Below are positions 26,415 to 35,400 of a stretch of 36,346 bases of DNA, one piece after another (position 1 is the first letter of the stretch; the number at the start of each line of letters is the position of its first letter). The DNA is from SAR324 cluster bacterium. Its GTDB lineage: Bacteria; SAR324; NAC60-12. A program made the translations under genes and the position numbers. Below the pieces are notes generated by a model. That model saw only the letters and a list, made by a program, of their open reading frames with translations. It searched no databases and was not told the origin of the DNA. The stretch lies in contig JANQHV010000068.1 of the NCBI GenBank assembly GCA_028282505.1, forward strand, positions 1 to 36,346. The letters run 5' to 3'.

Positions 26415-27284
26415 TCAATTTCTTTTTTGAAGCAAAGCCCGTAACCGTTCTATCTCTGCAAGTGCCTGCTCTTTTTGTTGCCGTTCCTGCTCTTTTTGTT
26501 GCCGTTCCTGCTCTTCTCTTTTTAAAGCTTGTTTCTCTCTTTTCAGGGCTTGCTCTTTTTGTTGTCGCTCCCGGTCTTTTTGCTGCCGTTCTTGCTGCAA
26601 AGATTTCAAGACAAACGGTTGGTAGAGAGGATCATCAATCAAGGTTTCAAAAGAGGGATGTGTTTCTAAGTCTTGGAGACGAAAAGCGAAGTTTTTCAAA
26701 ACAGTGGACTGAATCACCCCTGTTTGTGCTGCATCCAATCCTTCATAGACTCCTCTTTCATTGAGACGATAAAAATACGTATGCTTGCCCAGGCGGTCCA
26801 AAATATAGTACTCTGGAACTCCTACTTTGGCGTATTCTTCTTTTTTGAGCACCGTATCTCTTTCCAATTCTACAGAAGTTGAGTCCGATAGGAACTCAAT
26901 ACAAAGGTCACAAACGCCATGAAAGGAACGATCCAGTGGTTTTGCCTGAACTGGATTGGAATGAAGGATCACTGCTAAATCAGGTTTGCGAATACTCACT
27001 TTATTGTCCAGTTCCAAACGAAATCCCATTTCCAAGCCCATGATCTGTCCTACGGAAAACACTTTAAAATATTCTTCCAGCAAATGCAGGAACCAACGAT
27101 ACATCGCAAAACTCAACAAGTCGGGCATGGGTTTCTCCTCCAGGTATCCATTGTTCCATTCATATTGACAATCTGGGTATTCATAATACTTTTCCCAATA
27201 CTCTGTCTCACTAACCCAGTGTGATTTTCTGGATGAAGTGGATGTTTGTAGAGCAGACTTGTTTACTGATTCTAAAGCTTCCAT
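26415..27284 (-). CDS. Uma2-family (DUF820) putative restriction endonuclease-like protein
   Basis: A protein of 289 residues with a strong ribosome site (TTGGAGG ahead of the ATG). The Uma2/DUF820 signature is clear: YEWNNGYLEEKPMP near the N-terminus, then RKPDLAVI, CDLCIEFLSDSTSVELERD and KKEEYAKVGVPEYYILD. Together these form a PD-(D/E)XK-like core. The last 65 residues are a charged coiled coil built on QQKEQER/QALKREEQ heptads. Uma2 proteins are abundant in cyanobacteria and other large genomes and are predicted nucleases of unknown biological target. It is the first gene of the minus-strand trio. Confidence 0.85.
   Translation of the reverse strand: MEALESVNKSALQTSTSSRKSHWVSETEYWEKYYEYPDCQYEWNNGYLEEKPMPDLLSFAMYRWFLHLLEEYFKVFSVGQIMGLEMGFRLELDNKVSIRKPDLAVILHSNPVQAKPLDRSFHGVCDLCIEFLSDSTSVELERDTVLKKEEYAKVGVPEYYILDRLGKHTYFYRLNERGVYEGLDAAQTGVIQSTVLKNFAFRLQDLETHPSFETLIDDPLYQPFVLKSLQQERQQKDRERQQKEQALKREKQALKREEQERQQKEQERQQKEQALAEIERLRALLQKRN
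26465..26506. repeat. two perfect 21-bp tandem repeats encoding a coiled coil
   Basis: Two identical 21-base units (26465-26485 and 26486-26506) with further diverged copies to about 26595 encode QKEQERQ heptads in the Uma2-type protein. Frame is preserved, so copy number would alter only coiled-coil length. Confidence 0.8.
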
Positions 27285-27631
27285 GAACCTCCAACAGAAT
27301 GCTATGGTTTACAGACAAAAGTAATCTTTCAGTTTTTTTAAGTGTAGTACATTATCATATAATCTTGAAGTCGTTTGTAGTCTCTCCAAAACGATCTCTC
27401 AAAAAAAATCTACATTCTTCCAGCATTGTCATAAAATTGCTACGTGTTTGCCACTGGTGTATTTTGATCACGGATTATTCAGGTGATATCAATTCATGAA
27501 ATTGCAAACTGTGACGATAAAATGAGTATAAAAAGGGGACAGATTTATTTAAATATGTTAGGGTATCTCCGGATAACCAATGATGAATCTTAGAGAATTT
27601 CCTGAAACTCTCTCAAGCAAGGAGGAATACT
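27285..27631. other. non-coding gap between the divergent Uma2-type and transposase genes
   Basis: About 347 bases without a convincing gene. The right part holds the left inverted repeat of the transposase element (27535-27550). It also holds a small hairpin, GGGTATC-tccg-GATAACC (27561-27578), and another pairing around AGAGAATTT..AAACTCTCT (27592-27613), which could be REP-like substrates of the adjacent transposase. The AT-rich left part must contain the promoter for the minus-strand trio, but I see no clear -35/-10 pair. Confidence 0.4.
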
Positions 27632-28332
27632 ATGCCACGTCAAGCTAGAGTAATAGTTCCCAACTATCCCCACCATGTTCTGCAAAGGGGCCACAATAAA
27701 CAAGCAGTTTTTGCAGAAAAAGAGGATTATGAGCATTATCTGGCCAATTTGCGGGAAGCCAAGCAACTCTTTGGGGTAAAAGCTCATGCCTATTGTTTAA
27801 TGACCAACCATGTTCATTTGCTGCTCAATCCGGGCGAGTCAAGGGAGAGCTTGGGACGGTTTATGAAATTCATTGCGGGGCGTCAAACGCGCTATGCCAA
27901 TAAATCAGGAAGGCGCTCTGGGACATTATGGGAAGGGCGTTTCAAGTCCAGCCCGATTGAAAGTGACATGTATTTGCTGGCATGCTGTCGATACATTGAA
28001 AGGAATCCAGTTCGTGCAAAAATGGTTGCTTCTCCTGAAGACTATGAGTGGTCCAGTTATCAGGAGAAAACAGGGTTACAGGAGAATGGGCTGGTTGATC
28101 CAGACCCATTTTATGAAAATCTAGGAAAAACAGTACAGCTTCGACAAAAATACTATCGAGAATTTATTCAACAAGCAGACAACAAAGAAGAATTGCAGCA
28201 AATCCGGATAGCACTGCAACGTGGGCAACTGACAGGAACCAAAAAGTTTGTTGACGAAGTTGAGAAAAGAATAGGATTGAGGATTGAGTTACGTGGACGA
28301 GGAAGACCTAAAAAAGTAAAATAAATCTGTTC
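27535..28332 (+). mobile_element. REP-transposase element bounded by short inverted repeats
   Basis: GGGACAGATTTATTT (27536-27550) and the inverted AAATAAATCTGTTCC (28318-28332) match at 14 of 15 positions and frame the transposase gene. The right repeat overlaps the last codons and stop. Classical IS200/IS605 elements lack terminal inverted repeats, so this is better described as a REPtron-like unit. Further copies of the same ends in the genome would prove mobility. Confidence 0.65.
27632..28324 (+). CDS. REP-associated tyrosine (Y1/HUH) transposase
   Basis: A protein of 230 residues with ribosome site AAGGAGG seven bases ahead. MPRQARVIVPNYPHHVLQRGHNKQAVF opens the Y1_Tnp domain. The HUH metal-binding pair is His60-Val-His62 in CLMTNHVHLLL. 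The nucleophile is expected to be Tyr121 in CCRYIERNPVRAKMV. The C-terminal part (about 160-230) carries ELQQIRIALQRGQLTGTKKFVDEVEKRIG, typical of the RAYT group of domesticated transposases. These enzymes nick single-stranded DNA at palindromic REP sequences and spread them. The frame is intact and all catalytic residues are visible, so it may be active. Confidence 0.92.
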   Translation: MPRQARVIVPNYPHHVLQRGHNKQAVFAEKEDYEHYLANLREAKQLFGVKAHAYCLMTNHVHLLLNPGESRESLGRFMKFIAGRQTRYANKSGRRSGTLWEGRFKSSPIESDMYLLACCRYIERNPVRAKMVASPEDYEWSSYQEKTGLQENGLVDPDPFYENLGKTVQLRQKYYREFIQQADNKEELQQIRIALQRGQLTGTKKFVDEVEKRIGLRIELRGRGRPKKVK

Positions 28333-28453
28333 CTTCTTTAATAAACTTGAAAGAATATATTCTTTCGGCAAGATATTATCTTCGAAAAAAAGAATCGTTA
28401 TTTGGGTATTTTCGCCTAGTATTTTTTTACGGATTTTTCTATCATGTCCGAAT

Positions 28454-28627
28454 TTTAAGAACCAGTTGGGAAAAGATGGTTCTTTGTAAAAAATCGATCT
28501 CGGTGAATGGATTTTTGAGAAAATTTAAGGCGAATAGCTTGCCTATTTAACGAAAATTTTCTCAAAATTATAGATGCCAATGAGGCGGTTTTGCAGGAGA
28601 ATCAGGTTTTTCAAACGGGTTCTTAAA
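28454..28627. repeat. MITE-like element with 10-bp perfect terminal inverted repeats
   Basis: TTTAAGAACC (28454-28463) and GGTTCTTAAA (28618-28627) are perfect inverted copies 174 bases apart. Inside is a long nested hairpin. The outer stem is TTTTGAGAAAATTT (about 28514) pairing with AAATTTTCTCAAAA (about 28555-28568). The inner stem AATAG-cttgc-CTATT lies near 28533-28547. The right end matches 10225-10262 (34 of 38), and the hairpin core resembles the minus strand of about 84-160. Three related traces in one window suggest a family of dispersed elements. Confidence 0.65.
28588..28625 (+). repeat. 38-bp leader repeat, copy 2
   Basis: Matches 10225-10262 at 34 of 38 positions and forms the right end of the MITE-like element. 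It ends 62 bases before the start of the acyl-ligase PKS gene. Confidence 0.7.
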
Positions 28628-28687
28628 TCATGAATAATTCAGGTGAAAGTCAATTATTAGCAGAAGGGGGACAGGGGGGAAAATGCT

Positions 28688-31600
28688 ATGGAGAAACAGA
28701 TGATGCAAGCGCAAGAGGCTTCAGAAAAATTAGCAATCAGCCATGGAGAACCGTTATCGCAGGAAGCGAATGCTCCAACCCAGTTGTCAGAAATTTTAGA
28801 ACGGGTTGCTCAGACAGAAAAAAGTCTGGTTTATGTTCAATCTGATGGGACAGAACTTTCTCAACCCTACCAGGAGTTATGGAAAGATGCTCAGCGCATT
28901 TTGGGGGGCTTGAAAAAACTCGGATTAAAACCACAAGATAAGGTCATTTTCCAAATTGATCGATCTCAAGATTACATTCCTGCATTTTGGGGATGCATCC
29001 TGGGAGGCTTCATTCCCGTCCCTATTTCCATTTCTCCTACTTATCGGGAAAATAACAGCACTGTCAGTAAGCTGTATCATGCCTGGCAAATGTTGGAAAA
29101 ACCTCTTGTTTTGACGAGTACGAGGTTGGCCGATGATGTTCGTTCTTTATCAAAACTCTTAGACATGAAAGGTTTTTCTGTCGAGACCGTCGATGATGTG
29201 AAAGCCAATGAACCAGATGACAAAATCCATCAATGCCAGCCAGATGATTTGACACTGTTGTTACTGACTTCGGGCAGTACAGGTTTGCCCAAAGCGGTGA
29301 TGCTCAATCATAGAAATTTATTGAGTATGCTGGATGGGACTGGGCAAAAATTTAATTTTTCCAGTCAGGAAGTGATTCTCAACTGGATGCCATTGGATCA
29401 TGTGGGCGCTATCGTTTGTTTGATGCTGATGGCTGTAAACTTTCGTTGTCAACAAATTCACGTTCCCACTGAATATATTTTGCAAAATCCGCTGCGGTGG
29501 CTGGATTTGATTAATCGGCACAGAGCCTCGATTTCATGGGCTCCCAACTTTGCTTTTGCCTTGATGAATGACCGGGCTGAAGAAATCAAGCAGCGTTCCT
29601 GGGATCTTTCCTCGATGCATTTCTTGATCAATGCTGGTGAACAGATTGCGACCAAGACCATTCGAACTTGTTTAAAATTGCTCCAACCTTATGGCTTGCC
29701 AGCTCATGCCACACGTCCTGCATTTGGCATGTCAGAAACCTGCTCTGGTATTACTTTTTCCGAAGGATTTTCTCTGGAGAATTCATCGGATGAAATGCCC
29801 TTTGTGGAGTTGGGGCCTCCGATCTGTGGGTCGGCTCTTCGTATTGCTGATGACAAGGATCAGGTGGTTCCTGAAGGGACAGTGGGTCGGCTTCAGGTAA
29901 AAGGGCCTTCAGTGACCAGTGGATACTACCAAAATCCGGAAAAAAATAAGGAAGTTTTTTCAGCTGATGGCTGGTTCAACACAGGAGACCTTGGTTATTT
30001 ACAAGAGGGCCGTCTGGTTTTAACAGGACGAGAAAAAGATGACATCATCATTCATGGCGTCAATTATTACAGCCACGAAATTGAGGCAGTGGTTGAAGAA
30101 CTCAATGAAATAGAAGTTTCCTACACAGCCGCATGTCCGGTACGAACTGCCAATAGTAAGACAGATCAGTTGGCCATCTTCTTTCATACCTTTCTCACAG
30201 AACTGGATGAGTTAAAAGCACTGACCAAAAAAATAAGAGGAACTGTAGTTAAAAAGATAGGGGTCAGCCCTGAATATCTGATTCCTGTCGAAAAGCAGAC
30301 CATCCCTAAAACAGCGATCGGAAAAATTCAGCGCTCGCAGTTGAGTAAACAATTTGAGGCAGGAGAATTTGATACGATTCTTCTGCAATTGGGTATTGAT
30401 CGAGAAAAGGCTGTCAACAAAGGAGAAGATCGAGAAGCCAATCAAAATCTTGAGACAGATACAGCAGCAATTCTCCAACAAGAGTTACAAAAAGAGGCAG
30501 GGAAATGGTTATACCAGCCTGCTTGGGAAGCCAAGGTCCTCGAAACCAGTCAGGAAGCTGTTGGGACGCAAACAGACCGGTGGATAATTCTGGCAGATCA
30601 AATGGGGGTTGGAAACCAATTAGCAGAAAAATTAAGAGAGCAGGGACATGACTGTGTTTTGGTTTCTGTTGGTCAATCATATCAAAGCTTAGCGGCTAAA
30701 CATTATTCCATCAACCCTACCAGTTCTGCTGATTTTGTAAAATTGTTTCAAGATGTTGTGGAAGACACCGCATACCTCGGTATTATTCATTTATGGAGTT
30801 TGGATCAGGGTAGTGAACTTGCGGATTTTGATCTTTCTCAAAAACTTGGTTGGGAAAGTGTCTTATATCTGGTACAGGCCGTAGCTCAGCATAATTGGTC
30901 CAATTGGCCTTCCCTCTCTATTATCACTCGTGGAACGCAAGCCGTATTGCCGAATGATCCTTTGTCTCACCCGGGTCTGGCATCATTGTGGGGATTGGGA
31001 AAAGTCGTTTCTCTGGAGCATCCTCAGCTTTTTTGCCGTTTGCTGGATCTGGATGATTTGGAAGATCAGGAAGGCATCCAGGCCCTCGTGGAAGAACTTC
31101 GGTCTCCTGATAGCGAACATCAAGTGGCTTTTCGACAGAGGAGTCGCTATGTAGCCAGACTGGTACCTTATGTACAACCAGAAGAAAGCCAGGAACTAAT
31201 TATTCAGAAAGATGGTAGTTATCTGGTTTCAGGAGGTTGTGGTGGACTAGGGTTGCTGGTTGCTCAATGGTTGGCAAATCAAGGCGCAACACACCTGATT
31301 CTGGTTGGACGTAGTGGTGCTTCTGAGGAAGCACGCAAAGTGATTGAACAGTTGGAGCAGAAAAAGATTGTCGTTTCAGTCATACAAGCAGATATCAGCA
31401 ATTATGAAAATGCAACACACCTGTTTACCGAAGTGAAGAAAAACATGCCCCCCTTGCGTGGCATCGTACACACTGCTGGTGTGGTCAGTGATGCCGCATT
31501 ATTGAAAGAGAGCGGAGATCATTTTAATCAAGTTCTCCTGCCCAAAGTGCAGGGGAGTTGGCATTTGCACATGCTCACTCAAGATCTTTCTTTGGATTTC

Positions 31601-32446
31601 TTTGTCTGTTTTTCCTCGATTGCCTCTCTGTTTGGTTCTACCGCAAAAGCAAATTATGCAGCCGCTAATGCCTTCATGGATGCCTTGATCCATCACCGTC
31701 GGAGTGCGGGTTTGTCTGGATTGAGTATCAACTGGGGACCTTGGGCCGAGGCAGGAATGGTGGCTAACGATGAGCGCATTCAAAAGCGTTGGGCAGAACA
31801 AGGATTGGCCAGCATCCCTTCTGAAAAAGGTCTTGCTGCTCTGCAGCAGTTGCTCCAGGATAACGCAACACAAGTGGCTGCACTGCCTGTGGCATGGGCT
31901 CCGTTTTTACAAAAATTCCTTGGGCTGGATCACTTGCCGTTTTTGGAAGCTTTTGAGCAAGAGATGTCCCATATGCCCATTGAAAAAGAAGCTCAAATTT
32001 TACAACAATTGGAGCAGCTTCCAGCCAAAGACCGTCGTGCTCAGTTAGTGGCTCATATTTGTGATCAAGTGGTCAAATTACTGGAACTGGAATCAACGGA
32101 GCAAATCGAAACACAAGAAAGTCTTTTTGATTTGGGAATCGATTCATTAACCGTTGTTGAATTAAGAGATCGTTTTGAATCCAGTTTGGGGTGTTCCCTT
32201 CCTTCTACTTTACTATTTGATTATCCTACGGTGGAATCTCTGGTTGACTATTTTGCTACCGAGGTTTTGGAACTGGATATGCCAGCCCCTGAAGAAAGCC
32301 CTGCTGACTCGGCTGATGCTGATGATCCGGATACATCTGATGATTTAGAAGACCTTACCGAAGATGAGCTTGGGTCTCTGTTGGACGAAAAACTGAACAA
32401 AATTGAAAAAAAGATGGGGGATCATAACAAGTATGTCGAAAAATAA
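28688..32446 (+). CDS. PKS starter protein: acyl ligase (AL)-KR-ACP
   Basis: A protein of 1252 residues. The N-terminal adenylating acyl ligase (about 25-600) has LTSGSTGLPKAVM (SGSTG at 195), FGMSETCSG, GWFNTGDLGYL, GREKDDIIIHGVNYY and the catalytic lysine in TAIGKIQR. The phrases NWMPLDHVGAIV and ISWAPNFAFALMNDRAEE are typical of AL domains that start hybrid PKS lines such as PksJ. A ketoreductase follows (structural half from about 618, NADPH site LVSGGCGGLG at 845-855, FSS...YAAAN with Tyr990), then ACP (LGIDSL, Ser1153). The acidic C-terminus with LTEDELGSLLDEKLNKIEKK is a typical PKS docking helix. A KR directly after a loading ligase has no PKS-made ketone in its own module. It may reduce a keto-acid starter, or act on chains from another protein. 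The gene overlaps the next PKS by 14 bases, a sign of translational coupling. Confidence 0.92.
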   Translation: MEKQMMQAQEASEKLAISHGEPLSQEANAPTQLSEILERVAQTEKSLVYVQSDGTELSQPYQELWKDAQRILGGLKKLGLKPQDKVIFQIDRSQDYIPAFWGCILGGFIPVPISISPTYRENNSTVSKLYHAWQMLEKPLVLTSTRLADDVRSLSKLLDMKGFSVETVDDVKANEPDDKIHQCQPDDLTLLLLTSGSTGLPKAVMLNHRNLLSMLDGTGQKFNFSSQEVILNWMPLDHVGAIVCLMLMAVNFRCQQIHVPTEYILQNPLRWLDLINRHRASISWAPNFAFALMNDRAEEIKQRSWDLSSMHFLINAGEQIATKTIRTCLKLLQPYGLPAHATRPAFGMSETCSGITFSEGFSLENSSDEMPFVELGPPICGSALRIADDKDQVVPEGTVGRLQVKGPSVTSGYYQNPEKNKEVFSADGWFNTGDLGYLQEGRLVLTGREKDDIIIHGVNYYSHEIEAVVEELNEIEVSYTAACPVRTANSKTDQLAIFFHTFLTELDELKALTKKIRGTVVKKIGVSPEYLIPVEKQTIPKTAIGKIQRSQLSKQFEAGEFDTILLQLGIDREKAVNKGEDREANQNLETDTAAILQQELQKEAGKWLYQPAWEAKVLETSQEAVGTQTDRWIILADQMGVGNQLAEKLREQGHDCVLVSVGQSYQSLAAKHYSINPTSSADFVKLFQDVVEDTAYLGIIHLWSLDQGSELADFDLSQKLGWESVLYLVQAVAQHNWSNWPSLSIITRGTQAVLPNDPLSHPGLASLWGLGKVVSLEHPQLFCRLLDLDDLEDQEGIQALVEELRSPDSEHQVAFRQRSRYVARLVPYVQPEESQELIIQKDGSYLVSGGCGGLGLLVAQWLANQGATHLILVGRSGASEEARKVIEQLEQKKIVVSVIQADISNYENATHLFTEVKKNMPPLRGIVHTAGVVSDAALLKESGDHFNQVLLPKVQGSWHLHMLTQDLSLDFFVCFSSIASLFGSTAKANYAAANAFMDALIHHRRSAGLSGLSINWGPWAEAGMVANDERIQKRWAEQGLASIPSEKGLAALQQLLQDNATQVAALPVAWAPFLQKFLGLDHLPFLEAFEQEMSHMPIEKEAQILQQLEQLPAKDRRAQLVAHICDQVVKLLELESTEQIETQESLFDLGIDSLTVVELRDRFESSLGCSLPSTLLFDYPTVESLVDYFATEVLELDMPAPEESPADSADADDPDTSDDLEDLTEDELGSLLDEKLNKIEKKMGDHNKYVEK

Positions 32447-35400
32447 GGGAACACATTCGGCAAATGTGGAAAGGATGAAACGTGCACTGCAAGCACTTGA
32501 AAAAATGCAAGCCAGAGTAGATGAATTGGAAGGTGCTCAGCGTGAGCCAATTGCAATCATTGGGATGGGATGCCGTTTTCCTGGAGAATCTGATAGCCCT
32601 GATGCCTATTGGCAATTGTTGAAAAATGGGGTTGATGCCATTACGGAAGTTCCTGCTGATCGTTGGAATCTGGAGGCTTACTATGATCAGGATCCAGATA
32701 CTCCTGGCAAAACATATGCCCGTTATGGCGGTTTTTTTGGCCCCGTGGAGCGGTTTGATGCCAATTTTTTTGGCATTGCTCCCAGGGAGGCAAACAGCCT
32801 GGACCCTCAACAGCGTTTGGTTCTGGAAGTAGGATGGGAAGCACTGGAGCATGCCAATCAAGTCCCAGAACAGTTATTTGGCAGTTTAACAGGGGTTTTT
32901 ATTGGCGTTCTTTCCTTTGAGCATGCGTTAGCAATGCTGGAGAAAGAAAAAATTTCTCACACCGACGTCTATTTCACAACAGGCGGCTCTTTAGCAGGAA
33001 TTGCCGGTCGATTGTCCTACACCTTAAGCATCATTGGCCCCAGCATGGTGGTCGATACGGCTTGTTCGTCTTCTTTGGTGGCCATCCATCTCGCCTGTCA
33101 AAGTTTACGCAATGGCGAATGCAACATGGCCTTAGCAGGCGGAGTCAATTTATTGCTGATACCTCAATGGACCATCAGTTTTTCCAAAGGCCGGGTATTG
33201 GCGCCGGATGGCCGTTGTAAATCCTTTGATGCGGCTGCTGATGGTTATGTTCGTGGGGATGGCTGTGGGATTCTGGTGCTCAAACGCCTTTCAGATGCCA
33301 TTGCCGATGGAGATCAAATTCATGCCCTCATCCGTGGGTCTGCCGTAAACCAGGATGGCGCCAGTGGCGGATTGACGGTGCCCAGTGGAATTTCCCAGGA
33401 AAAAGTAATTCGCCAAGCATTAGCCAATGGCGGGATAGAGCCTGATCAGGTCAGTTATATTGAAGCACATGGATCGGGTACACCTCTGGGAGACCCTATT
33501 GAAGTGAGTGCCTTGGGGAAGGTATTTTGCCAAAATCCTCGTCCATTTCCGTTGACGATTGGCTCGGTAAAAACGAACTTTGGACATCTCGAACCTGCTG
33601 CCGGTGTTGCTGGTTTGATCAAGACTGTTCTGGCTCTCAAACATCAGAAAATTCCTCCTAATTTGCATTTCAAAACTCCCAATCCTCGTATCCCTTGGGA
33701 CCAATTGTCCCTCGAAGTACCTGTTGAACTGAAAGAATGGCCGGAGAGGGAAAGTTCACGAATGGCCGGCGTGAGTGGGTTTGGTGTGACAGGCACTAAT
33801 GCTCATATAGTGCTCGAAGAGTTTCTTCCTGCGAGTCACGAACTGGAATGCCGGACCACACGAACTGGAATGCCGGACCACACGAACTGCAATGCCGGAC
33901 CACAAGAACCAGAACGCCCTCTCCATATTCTCACCCTGTCTGCAAAAACAGAAGAAGCGTTACGGCAATTAGCAGAGCGTTACAGCAATTTACTGGATAA
34001 ACAGAAAGACATCCCGTTGGCTGATCTGTGTTTTACAGCCAATACCAAACGTTCTCACTTCAAACACCGTTTGGGTGTTGTCAGTTCTTCGTGCTCTGAG
34101 TTACAAGAAGAGTTAGCTGCCTTTTCATCAGGTGAGGAAATCTCAAATTTTGTGCAACAATCTCCAGAAGGACCGTACTCTCCCAAAATCGCATTTTTGT
34201 TTTCCGGGCAGGGAGGACACTATATCAACATGGGGAGTCAGCTTTATGAGACGCACCCTCTGTTTCGTCAAACTCTGGAACATTGTGATGCAATCCTGCA
34301 ACCCTTGCTAGAAAAACCCTTGCTCGATGTGATGTTTCCTAGTCAATCATCAGAAAGGCCCGAAACAGAAGATCTGGAGAGTACTGTCTACACACAGCCA
34401 GCCATGTTTGCTCTGGAATATGCATTGGCCAAGTTGCTCCTCTCCTGGGGGGTTAAACCAGTTGCTGTCATGGGACATAGTATGGGAGAGTTTGTTGCGG
34501 CCTGTATTGCCGGAGTGTTTAGCCTGGAGGATGGACTGAAATTGGTAGCAGAACGTGGTCGCTTGATTGCTTCTCTTCCTCCTAATGGAGAAATGGTCGC
34601 TGTTCAGGCAGGTGAAGATCAGGTAGCCGAGGTACTGAGACCGTATGCAGGAGCGGTTTGTATTGCAGCCATCAATAGTCCAGCAAATACCGTAATCTCC
34701 GGGCAGTCTCAGGCCGTTGATGAAGTATGTGGCCATTTGGAAGCCAAGGGAATCAAAACGACCCGACTGAACATCCCCTATTCTTCTCATTCAAGTCTAG
34801 TGGAACCAGTGATGGCTGACTTTCAAAAGGTGACCGATACTGTGACTTACTCAGCGCCAAACATGCAGCTTGTCTCCAATGTCACCGGTGAATTTGTAAC
34901 AGACGACGTTGCCACGTCAGAATACTGGGTTCGGCATTTGCGACAACCCGTTCGCTTTACCAGTGGGATCGAAACCTTGCACCAGCAAGGATATAATGTT
35001 TTTGTGGAAATAGGCCCTAAACCCACCCTCCTGGGAATGGCACGTCAGTGTTTGCCTGAAAATGCAGGAGTCTGGTTACCGTGTTTGCGGGAGGGAGAAG
35101 GCTGGGAACAACTTTTGAAGAGTGTTGGTGAATTATATGTTCGCAAAATACCAGTGGATTGGACTCGTTTTGATCAAGACTACCGGCGCTATCCTGTGGA
35201 ACTGCCTACGTATCCGTTTCAACAGGAGCACTACTGGCTGGATACCAATGTACCCGATGTCCGTCAGGGAGCAACCAGCTCTGTTGTTTCCAGGCTGCAT
35301 CCATTGATTGACAAGAAGGTACAATCCCCTTTGCTGCGAGAGACGGTATTTGAAACGAACTTCAATCCAAATGTGGTGCCATTATTAAAAGATCATCTAC

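Larger units (their letters stand above)
28325..28687. other. non-coding leader of the starter PKS, mostly repeat DNA
   Basis: These 363 bases contain no supported gene. Most of the sequence is the MITE-like element at 28454-28627. After it, a G-rich ribosome site (GGGGGGA, about 28673-28680) precedes the ATG at 28688. A promoter for the starter PKS gene probably lies in or near the repeat, but no clear -35/-10 pair was found. Confidence 0.5.

Noticed and set aside
28347-28550. Small open frame of 67 codons between the transposase and the starter PKS
   Set aside because: Most of it lies in the MITE-like repeat, its composition is low-complexity AT-rich, and there is no ribosome site or family resemblance.
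28630-28845. Open frame starting before the acyl-ligase gene
   Set aside because: It overlaps the true start in another frame. The 28688 start has the ribosome site and the acyl-ligase sequence.
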